From Pycnopodia helianthoides (taxonomy: Eukaryota > Echinodermata > Asteroidea > Forcipulatida > Asteriidae): DNA of 64,000 nt. The stretch is from contig CM063254.1 in assembly GCA_032158295.1 (NCBI GenBank), positions 1,612,001 to 1,676,000 on the forward strand, written 5' to 3'. The position numbers were made by a program, and so were the translations under genes. This document shows, one piece after another, positions 39,201-51,200 of the stretch. How positions within the stretch are numbered: position 1 is the first letter of the stretch; the number at the start of each line of letters is the position of its first letter. Under the pieces are notes generated by a model. That model saw only the letters and a program-made list of their open reading frames with translations, was not told the DNA's origin and did not search any database.

Positions 39201-42200
39201 TCGCATTTTGATTGGGAAATGGCAATTAAATTGTTTTTTTTAAACATTAAATTTCAAAACAAGAAAACCTCAAAACCTGGAAATATAATTACGTTTATTA
39301 TTATTATTATTATCGATTAAGGCTTATGTATGTTGTTACCGAATTGAGTAATAATAGGTACAGTTTGACTGTTGGCTTTCAGTGGCAATGTCAAAGCTTA
39401 TGTAGTAATCTAGCCATAGCCACAGCCACAGCCATCAGTCTAGTAACAGCCTCAACGTTTGCCTACAAGCCAAGTCTTCCAAAATCCTTCCCCTCGCCTT
39501 TTCATGGTTTTGATGAATTGATAAGTATGATACAGCAATGCTTAGCCATGCTCAGATGGGTTTTGACGACCAATGTCAATTGGTTTAGCTTAAATGATGG
39601 AATTTGATGAATATGAGATTGTTTTTGGGGGGGAGTTTACGCAGGTCAATGAACTTTGTCTGCTATCAACATTACACTGTCCCGGATTGATTCTTACCAT
39701 GAGACCATTTTTTCACCTGCGGGGGGGTCACTCTAGTAGTCTGGCCTTTGTATTTATTATCCTCCGCTGATGAAAGAAAGAGTGATTCGTCATACATGCA
39801 AAAATAAAAACTAAACCCAAACAAAACTCTTGAAAATCAAGACAAAAGAAAATGAGAAAGCGAACAGGCAGAAAAACAGCCATGTAAATCAAAGAAGATA
39901 GCAGAAGAGGACAAAAAATGGAAAGAAATATATTGTATTTTAGCTTTACCAAGAGTGCATCACAGAAGTAAGAATTTAGAACGGCATACATCTATCATGT
40001 AAGCAATGGGCCATTTTGGGACATTGGTTGGCAGCAGAAAAAAACCCAAGTGAATGCACCTTGGAGCTGAAGCTCTACACCAAGTGCACCTTGCAAGCTG
40101 AAGCTATGCACCAAGTAAGTGCACCTTGCAAGCTGAAGCTATGTACCAAGTAAGTGCACCTTGCAAGCTGAAGCTATGTACCAAGTAAGTGCACCTTGCA
40201 AGCTAAGCTATGCACCAAGTAAGTGCACTTGCAAGCTGAAGCTATGTACCAAGTAAGTGCATCCTTGCAAGCTGAAGCTATGTACCAAGTAAGTGCACCT
40301 TGCAAGCTGAAGCTATGCACCAAGTAAGTGCACCTTGCAAGATGAAGCTATGCACCAAGTAAGTGCACCTTGCAAGCTGAAGCTATGCACCAAGTAAGTG
40401 CACCTTGCAAGCTGAAGCTATGCACCAAGTAAGTGCATCTTGCAAGCTGAAGCTATGTACCAAGTAAGTGCACCTTGCAAGCTGAAGCTATGCACCAAGT
40501 AAGTGCACTTGCAAGATGAAGCTATGCACCAAGTAAGTGCACCTTGCAAGCTGAAGCTATGCACCAAGTAAGTGCACCTTGCAAGCTGAAGCTATGACCA
40601 AGTAAGTGCACCTTGCAAGCTGAAGCTATGCACCAAGTAAGTGTACCTTGCAAGCTGAAGCTATGCACCAAGTAAGTGCACCTTGCAAGCTGAAGCTATG
40701 TACAATAAGTGCACCTTGCAAGTGAAGCTATTACATTAAGTAAGTGCACCTTGCAAGATGAAGCTATACACCAAGTAAGTGCACCTTGCAAGCTGAAGCT
40801 ATGTACCAAGTAAGTGCACCTTGCAAGATGAAGCTATACACCAAGTAAGTGCACCTTGCAAGCTGAAGCTATACACCAAGTAAGTGCACCTTGCAAGCTG
40901 AAGCTATACACCAAGTAAGTGCACCATTGCAACTTGAAGCTATGTAACACAGTAAGTGCACCTTGCAAGATGAAGCTATACACCAAGTAAGTGCACCTTG
41001 CAAGCTGAAGCTATACACCAAGTAAGTGCACCTTGCAAGCTGAAGCTATACACCAAGTAAGTGCACCTTGCAAGCTGAAGCTATGTAACAAGTAAGTGCA
41101 CCTTGCAAGCTGAAGCTATGCACCAAGTAAGTGCACCTTGCAAGCTGAAGCTATAAACCAAGTAAGTGCACCTTGCAAGCTGAAGCTATGCACCAAGTAA
41201 GTGCACCTTGCAAGATGAAGCTATGCACCAAGTAAGTGCACCTTGCAAGCTGAAGCTACACACCAAGTAAGTGCACCTTGCAAGCTGAAGCTATGTACCA
41301 AGTAATTGACCATGCAAGCTGAAGCTATACACCAAGTAAGTGCACCTTGCAAGCTGAAGTTATAAACCAAGTAAGTGCACCTTGCAAGCTGAAGCTATGT
41401 ACCAAGTAAGTGCACCTTGCAAGCTGAAGCTATGTACCAAGTATGTGCACCTTGCAAGATGAAGCTATACACCAAGTAAGTGCACCTTGCAAGCTGAAGC
41501 TATGTACCAAGTAAGTGCACCTTGCAAGATGAAGCTATACACCAAGTAAGTGCACCTTGCAAGCTGAAGCTATAACCAAGTAAGTGCACCTTGCAAGCTG
41601 AAGCTATGCACCAAGTAAGTGCACCTTGCAAGCTGAAGCTATGCACCAAGTAAGTGCACCTTGCAAGCTGAAGCTATGCACCAAGTAAGTGCACCTTGCA
41701 AGCTGAAGCTATGCACCAAGTAAGTGCACCTTGCAAGCTGAAGCTATGTACCAAGTGCACCTTGCAAGCTGAAGCTATGTACCAAGTAAGTGCACCTTGC
41801 AAGCTGAAGCTATGCACCAAGTAAATGCACCTTGCAAGATGAAGCTATGTACCAAGTAAGTGCACCTTGCAAGCTGAAGCTATAGCACCAAGTAAGTGCA
41901 CCTTGCAAGATGAAGCTATTACACAAGTAAGTGCACCTTGCAAGCTGAAGCTATGTACCAAGTAAGTGCACCTTGCAAGCTGAAGCTATGTACCAAGTAA
42001 GTGCACCTTGCAAGTGAAGCTATGTACCAAGTAAGTGCACCTTGCAAGCTGAAGCTATACACCAAGTAAGTGCACCTTGCAAGCTGAAGCTATGTACCAA
42101 GTAAGTGCACCTTGCAAGTGAAGCTATTCACCAAGTAAGTGCACCTTGCAAGCTGAAGCTATAAACCAAGTAAGTGCACCTTGCAAGATTAAGCTATAAA

Positions 42201-45200
42201 CCAAGTAAGTGCACCTTGCAAGCTGAAGCTATGCACCAAGTAAGTGCACCTTGCAAGCTGAAGCTATGCACCAAGTAAGTGCACCTTGCAAGCTGAAGCT
42301 ATGCACCAAGTAAGTGCACCTTGCAAGCTGAAGCTATGTACCAAGTAAGTGCACCTTGCAAGCTGAAGCTATGTACCAAGTTAGTGCACCTTGCAAGCTG
42401 AAGCTATGCACCAAGTAAGTGCACCTTGCAAGATGAAGCTATGTACCAAGTAAGTGCACCTTGCAAGCTGAAGCTATGTACCAAGTAAGTGCACCTTGCA
42501 AGCTGAAGCTATGTACTAAGTAAGTGCACCTTGCAAGCTGAAGCTATGTACCAAGTAAGTGCACTTGCAAGCTGAAGCTATGCACCAAGTAAGTGCACCT
42601 TGCAGGCTGAAGCTATGTACCAAGTAAGTGCACCTTGCAAGCTGAAGCTATGCACCAAGTAAGTGCACCTTGCAAGCTGAAGCTATGCATTAAGTAAGTG
42701 CACCTTGCAAGATGAAGCTATTCACCAAGTAAGTGCACCTTGCAAGCTGAAGCTATGCACCAAGTAAGTGCACCTTGCAAGCTGAAGCTATGCACCAAGT
42801 AAGTGCACCTTGCAAGATGAAGCTATGCACCAAGTAAGTGTACCTTGCAAGCTGAAGCTATGCACCAAGTAAGTGCACCTTGCAAGCTGAAGCTATGCAC
42901 CAAGTAAGTGCACCTTGCAAGCTGAAGCTATGCACCAAGTAAGTGCACCTTGCAAGATGAAGCTATGTACATAATGTTTCTTATAAAATTATTTCTTTGA
43001 TAGTTTTAATCTTTGGTGTCTTTAAATATAAAACCATGCATATCAAATCACATTCTCCTCGTTGTTGTCGAATAAGGGAATTTATGCAAAAGTCATCCAA
43101 AGCAACAGAAGTAAATTAGATAAAGACAGAATAATGAGGACTTTGTGAATGGAAATTTGTTTCTAAATGAAGAAGAAAGTGCTGCAATTATTTGTGTTGG
43201 GCTGGCAAGACGGCAAATTAAGGCAACTGCAACCCATGATTATACCAGATTAAAGCTTTTCAACAACACACACCTGGTACTGAAATAAAACTGACATTGT
43301 CAAGACTCTTTATTGCTACTTGTTCTCAGCAAATAAATCGCTTCATGAAACAGATCCTGACCCCCCAAAAAATAAAGATAAAGTAAATGTAGCTGATTGA
43401 CGCCTCTACAACACAAGATTCTATAGCTGAGCTGGATGATGGTAAAGAGTGGAAGAGCAAACACGAATTCACATTCTGTCACATTATTGAAACCCTCCAC
43501 CTGTTTTTTTAGTTCAGCAAACGTGTAGAGAATGAATTGTCAGTGTCAATGGATGATGCATGCTGAAGTGAAATGTTAGTAGAGGTTGAACCATGGAGTG
43601 ATCAAATGTATTTACCCTTGTTGACATATTCTGATGAATGGATAATCACAACCAGCCAATGTAGCCCAACATACAAAGCAGGAACGGAAGAGAAAAAAGG
43701 ACTGCCATGAATGCTTCGATCATTCTATGCTTCTAAGACTGCGTCTGATACTAGGGCTCAAATTTTACACTGGACCGCTGGCCCGAGGCCAGTGATTTTA
43801 GCATCGGGCCAGTAAACTCATGTCTGGACAAGTCCGGTGGTCTTGTGTTTGTGTTCAAATGTTGACTTTCAGTCTGATAAACACAATTCTGTTGATTATC
43901 AAAGACTACTTACCCCTAATATAAAAGTTAGATAAATCTTCTCTTAGCGCTTTTTCAAATTCAAACAGTTTAACTATTAACCTGTGTTGGCATTTTTTCT
44001 TCTTACTTCAATTCTGGTCTTGTACTCAAAATTCCGGTTCAGTAAATATTTTGAGCTACAAGCCCTGCGGTCTTGTGAGTTTTCCCCTGAAATTCTAGCC
44101 CTGGATACTAATGTGTCTTTGGAAGTGACTCTGACTTGAATAGCACTTAGTCCCAAGTACAGACCCCTTACATTGGCCGCCACCGTTGATGGAACGTGTT
44201 CACGCGTAAAAGGCTATCATTGGCTGAGAGTTGTGCGCAGTGCGTAGTGCACATTCCCATTGTTATTCATCCAAGATGGTGGTCACTGATGTCATGTGCA
44301 ATCCATCTATTGGCATAGCCCTAGCCATTACTTCAGAACACAGCGCTAGCTTGGATCATTTACATTTCCTTTCATGCAGGCTTTCTACACTTGTTTAACA
44401 TTCAGACAACATTTACAACTGTTTTATACACAACATTTTAAACCACAGTTACACTCTCTCTTTTTTTTAACACAAAACACTCTAGTGGTCCAAGCCACTA
44501 GCCAACTGCACATAAAACACTATGAGGAATACAACAAAATGGTTGCTTTTCAAACATAATGACAATTCATATTCATTTGAGGAACATAATCAAGATGATG
44601 GCAGCATGATAAAGATCTGTTGTGCTCGGTTTATTTTGCAAAACCAAATCAGATAAAATTTAGCATCATTTCCCAAAGATGACAGTCTTCCAAGCAATAA
44701 TGAGCACGTTTAATCAAAGACTAGTTAACCATAGTTTGACTAACTCCGATCCCAGCGCATGCAAGTCGACGATGGTTGGCCTAATCAAGTAGACAATCTG
44801 TGACCAGCGAGGTTGGTCCCATCACTGGTTACCAATAGCCGTGTTAATCACAGGGTGCAAAGAGGACCAGCCACCAACCACTAATTAACCATTGGTCCTT
44901 GATCGAACTTGCTCTCTATTGTAAATGAAGTATGAACAGAATCATACCGGTACCAACTTTACGAAACAAGCATTGAGGTGAACACGTAATGAAGTGTCTG
45001 TTCTTTTGATATCCTCCATTGTTGTAACATACAGACCAAACACAAAGCATAAGCAACAATAATGCAATGTGCATACCATCAATGAAATGGATTGACAACT
45101 AAACACATATCTCTACAAATCAAACACAAAGGTGACACCATGTGTAACAAATTCCTACATAGATGTGAGAGAACAACCAGAAAGTTTGGGTTTACACAAT

Positions 45201-48200
45201 CAACCTAATCTTGGCTTTAGTGATCCTTCTTATACTGCTCCCATGGACTTTCTGATTTACCTTCTATTAAAGAAAAAAAGAGTCCTGTTTGTTTAGTCAA
45301 CTTGTCTTTACCTGGTCGGTGAAAATTGGGACTTGTAGGCGGTTCGGCAGCCGTGGAGACGATCCTCGGGTAGAGCTTCTTGGTATCCAGGGCATCAGGG
45401 GAGAGATAACTCTGTGAGAAGTCCGGACTCTGCGGGCTAAGGCTGTTTGATGAGCGTGTTGGAGTTAAGGATGGGGAATGGAATCTACTGCTGCTTGGTG
45501 ACAGGGATCTAGCACGAGGTGATGTCTGAAACAAACATAGCAACTCACAGTTATCAACAATAAATAGACAGATAGATAGATAGATAGCATTTATTGTCCA
45601 CATTAAAAATTTAAAAAAAATTGATTTCCACTGGAAAATGGGTAAAAACTAAACATTAAATATGTTTTACAATATCATAATATGTAGGCGTGGAGTACAA
45701 CGAACAGAAGAGTGTACTGTTTCAGTTGAACAAAAATACACCGATATAAATGGATAACTCAACCAATACAAATGTAAGAACTTCAGTTGTAGGGAATTGG
45801 ATATAATTATACTCAAAAGCTTTGGTTCTTCTATCTGGAAAAAAGAAACGCTTATTCTTTACCCTTGATGCAAGAATTAAATCATTTAAATAGTTTGCAA
45901 TACCTCTCGTGGTCTGGGCCCAATTTCATAGAGCTGCTTCAGCACAAAAAGTAGCTAAGCACAACAAAATTATGCTTACCAGAATAAGGTTACCAGCCAA
46001 TCTACCATATCACATGTACAATTTGTAACTGGTATCCTGCTCATTTCTGCTTAGCAGGCAATTGCTAAGCAATATTTTCTGCTTAAGCAGCTCTATAAAA
46101 TTGGGCCAAGGTGGTTAAGATAATGGTTGTGGGTAGAACTCTAATCCAAGTGGATTTTTTCCACAGCAGTCTGATAAGTTTACAGTGGCCAATAATCAGT
46201 GTAGAAAATCCTTTAACCCAAATCCTATAGACCCATTGCACAACGCTCAGCGCGCATACACGCGTGTCTCCTGTCCGCCATTTTGGGTGTCGAAACGTGC
46301 ACAAAAAGATGGTACACATGTTTACGCACCAATGCCCGTGTAAATACCTGTACCATCCTTTTGTGCACGTTTTGACACCCAAAATGGAGGACAGGAGACG
46401 TACGTGCAAGTGCACTGCGTGTTGTGCAATGGGTCTATAACAAAATTTCTTCAAGGTCATTAACATAACATTCTGACCCACATTAAAAGTTAAAGGAACA
46501 GAAAAAGCTCACCAATCTGTTTCGGTTGTAATCATACAGCATTGCATTCTCCTTTAGTTTTAAAGGAGATAAATCTACAATCTGAAAGGAAATGTACAAC
46601 TTACAATTATTTTCTAATTTCCAAAGATATGCCAAAGGATTACACTTCCATTCAAAATATATCTGGAATACCAGCAGAAAAAAAAATGATGTTGATTCAT
46701 CGAGATTTAAAGATAAGATTTCTGAATGGTGGTTATGATCAACAAAATTATTGAATGGTTTTTAGTCAAAAACCTTTTCATAAATTTGATACAAGTACAA
46801 AGTTGTTAAAGAAATTTGACTGTCTTCAAATACTATCGAGTGGAAGGAAAATGTGGCGTGTTGTGGCCAAGCGGTTAAGAGCACCGGACTCAAGCTCTTG
46901 TGTTTATGACCAGCAGAGAGTGGGTTCGAGTCCTGGTCCTGACGCTTGTGTCCTTAAGCAAGACACTTAAACCAAATTTATTGCTCCGGCCTTCAGATGG
47001 GACGTAAAGCCATATGTCCCGTGTGTCGTGTAATGCACATTAAAGAACCCAGTTAAACTTATCCCAAAGAGAAGGGGTTTGGCGCGTGTTTCTGGCAGTG
47101 GCTGCAGCACCTTTGTAAACCACAAAATCCCTGAGAAGACATCAATCATGGTGACTGGTATTTACAGAACAAATGTGCTCACCAATTTGATGAAACTATC
47201 ATAGGTTGTGGGTGTTTAAAAAGGCACTGGACACTATGTGTAGTTATTAAAAAAAAATTGTTAGCATAGAAAATTACTAGTAACAAGCAATGGAGAGCTG
47301 TTGATAGTATAAAACATTGTGAGAAACAGCTCCCTCTGAAGTAATGTAGTTTTTGAGAAAGAGGTAATTTCTCACTCAAATAATAAATAACTTCAGCGAA
47401 GCCTTTGTTATGCACCTGAAAGCACACAAATTTTGCAACGAGGGTGTTTTTTCTTTCATTATTTTCTTGCAACTGCAATGAGCAATTGAGTCAAAATGTT
47501 TACAGATTTGTTTATTTTATGCATATGATGGATATACCAAGTTAGAATACTGCTTGTTGACAATTACCAAAGGTGTCCAGTGCCTTTAATGAAAACAAGA
47601 GGATAGAGTGAATGTACACTTCCAAGCCCAATGATGTATCCTACCTTTCAGGACCATACTTTTTTAAGACCACATTCATAATGTAATTGTTTATGTTGAG
47701 TTCATCTTCTTCACTTACCTTTAGGTTTTTACTGCAGTCAGGGTGCCAGATTTCAGTACCTTTAAAGACAAAAAAAATAGGAAGAAAACCACAGTTATTT
47801 ATAGTAGCTGTTTTATATTCAACCTTGTTCCCATGGGTCAGGAACTAAAATCAATCCCTCTTGTCAGTACTCCATGGAAGGGAGACACAGACAAACAACC
47901 TGACAGGCTTTTGAGAAGAAAAAAAAAGACTGCTTGATGCGCATGCTTGTTTAGAGTGCTTGAAGGGCACTTAGCACGTGTGTGTCAAAGATATAATTAG
48001 TTTGATGCAATCACACATAATACATACTTTATTTACTTTTTGTATTTCATTACACATCCAACAGTGCAAGCGCCAAACAACAAAATAAATAGAAGATGAG
48101 AAATGTTTAGTTTTAGAAGTGGGAGGAAAAACTAAATTGGGAAACCCACACAATCAAGTAGGTACAGAAAAACCCAAATCCACATGCAAGGGCTCCAGTC

Positions 48201-51200
48201 TGAGGCGGGATTTGAACCAAGGTCCACAGAGGTGAAAGGCAGGGAAAGAAACCCCACAAGGACAACCCTCATCCCCAACCTAATGCTGTACGGGGGTCAC
48301 AATAAGCTGCATACAGCTGAACATGTCACAAGTTCATAGAAGAATGAGAAAATACAAGTTGTTTTATGTCTTGATACCGATTGAGTGCATGAGTAGAATG
48401 GATCAAATTCTAGAAAGTTACATGGCCAGATTGATACATCAATAGAAACGACATCAATACATCAATAGGAATGACGTTGCTTTATATTAGCTTTTGCAAA
48501 GGATACACTTTTATTCTGAACTGTTGTATCCATCTGCATTAGTTGACCTTCACTTTAAAGAAAGAAAGATGGCCGCGCATGAGTTACTCCCAAATTAATA
48601 TAGCACAGGTAAAATATGACAGCTTATTGGCAAGTTGCTTTCCATTGACTGCGATAATTGTGTCTACGATGATGGATAACAAGGTGGTTTGCAGGAAGCT
48701 ATGTGACAGACAGACCCAAGATTCAGTCAAGCGTCAAGGTGAATGATGATTAACTAGCTTCTTACAACCCCCAACATCTCTCTCATAGATCAAACCTGTT
48801 CTTAATTACTATCCACCTCAGACAGTCAAGTTATTACATTGTTTATATTTAGAGTGGTTGTGTCAGTGACTAACTTGTGTTGCTCTTTGTGTGCTCGTAA
48901 TGTTTCTGAATGTTGTACAATATAACATGATCTATTATCATTCATTATAATATCTATGCCAGTAACCCAAAGGGCACCATAACCCACATTAGAGCCCAGT
49001 AACCCATAGGGCCCCGTAACCCATATAAGGGCCAGTAACCCATATGACCCGTAACCCATATTAGGGCCCAGTAACCCATAGGGCCTCCTAACCCTTTATC
49101 AGGGCCCAGTAACCCATAGGGCCCCATAACCCATATTAGGGCCCAGTAACCCATTGGGCCTCCTAACCCATATCAGGGCCCAGTAACCCATAGGGCCCAG
49201 TAACCCATAGGGCCCAGTAACCCATAGGGCCCAGTAACCCATATTAGGGCCCAGTAACCCATATTAGGGCCCAGTAACCCATAGGGCCCGTAACCCATAG
49301 GGCCCAGTAACCCATATCAGGGCCCAGTAACCCATAGGGCCCAGTAACCCATAGGGCCCAGTAACCCATAGGGCCCTGTAACTCATAGGGCCCATTAGGC
49401 CCTGAATCCTAAAGGCCCTTACCCACAGGGCCATGTGAGTTCTAGGTCCCTGTAACCCATGGGTCCCTGTAACCCATATAGCCCCTGTAAACCCTGGATC
49501 CCTGTACCCACAAGGTCATGTAATCCTAGCTCCCTGTTTTGAACCACTATTTGAAAGCGTTTTCACTCAGCATCAATATATTTTTTTCATTTTGATCAGT
49601 TTGTTTTGTAGATTGATTTGATACTAACCCTGTATGTACATGTCTTCTCCTTCAGCGAAGTGACTACCACAACGACCACACTTGGCACAAGTTGGGTGGT
49701 ACCTCTTATCACCTGCCTACATCACATAAAATAAACACGGATAATATCAATCAATATTTAGACTGGCTTAGGATTTAACAGATTGTGAGGTGCTAAATAA
49801 CTCCTTTGGATGTGACTGACTGTACAAACGTATTATGTGCACAGCCACAATCATGGGTACACATTTTTTTCGTGTCCATGTTATGAACAACACTTTGAAA
49901 ACCAGTGATGTAACAGTTATTTCAATGTTTTTTTGTAAACTAATTAACCAGGGCTGTGTGAATGAAGAGTAGAAAGTACTTGAGTTTGTCGAAAACAAGA
50001 TCTGCAAAGAGTTACTCAATATTTATGTGTTGTTCATTTGGTGTCTTTGTAACAAAAAGTGTACCCATGATTGTGGCTGTGCACATATGCACAGTAACAA
50101 AGCACTTTGAACCAATGCATTCACCATAAAGAAACTTCAGGTTTTGATTTACTATTCATTTTGTATTATGGTTGAGGTTTTCATTCAACTCTTTGGAAAT
50201 AAAGGCCAAAGTGTTGATGTCATTTTGATGGAATCAATGAATGGTCTACATCTATGTAGCTTCATGAGTCTACGTTATGTAAACTAGATTCAATCACTTT
50301 CAGCATTCAGCTTTGTGCATTAACATTATGTACACCCATTTCACTGGCAAGCATTCTATGTGCCAGCTTTGGCTTCGATAATTTTCAGCCTTGACAAAGG
50401 TAAAAAATTGACCCATCAACTTGTTTAGGAAAAGAGTGCTCGGGAAATTCACCTTCAAGCTGCTCGGTTTATGCATAACCACTCCGTCATAGAATACTAA
50501 AGAGTTTCAGGGGGCAATAGACCTTCCCTGTTGGGACATTGAGGGGAAATATCACACAGTAGTACATTTATAACTCAATCATGCCTGGAATCCAGTCTCC
50601 CATTACATGTTAAGCAAGCATAATAAACAAAAATAATGTGGAAACAAGCAGGCATTGTATCCCCTGCTGTCAAAACTCACTTATATAATCTGACCCAGAA
50701 CTGCATTTTTTTTTATTGTCACCTCAAAACATTCTTGAACGCAAGAGTCCCTCAAGAGATGAAACCAAAGCCGGTCTGTGCGGTTTCCATTTCCAGAAAT
50801 TAATTCTGGGTAATTTTGCTGTCCTGTTATGAGTCTGGAACTAGGGCTGTTAAGCCGTAGGGTTTACAACTGCTTGCAATAACCCAAGCATCATTGCAAC
50901 TCCCCCCCCCCCCCCACCCTCCAGAGAAAATGACCAGTGGTCTCAAACCAACCTGCTAAAAAAACCTTACAGGCAAATACCTAGCAATAAATCCCATCAG
51001 TTCTTGTTGTAGTTCATGTCAGATAATGTGGACTTTGGGAATCTAATTGTAGGAAGTGTGGGAAAATATCAAACGGCCTACAACAACAACCTGAAACTAG
51101 GCCTGGATGTGCAGTGCTTGGCGAGCAGCAAGTAGTAAGAAACTGGTGTAAGATTAATCTGCACAGTTACTTACTTTACATTAATTATAGACACAAAGTG

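Noticed and set aside
40048..42970. CRISPR array or centromeric satellite
   Set aside because: Units are contiguous without unique spacers, so not CRISPR; it sits inside an intron, so a centromere is unlikely.
46861..46935. Functional tRNA gene
   Set aside because: A and B boxes are good but the acceptor and anticodon arms do not pair, and a SINE body follows; two more copies share the same body.
48826..49154. Tyr/Gly/Trp-rich repeat protein (GYWALIWV)
   Set aside because: Translation of the telomere-like minisatellite, between abLIM exons.
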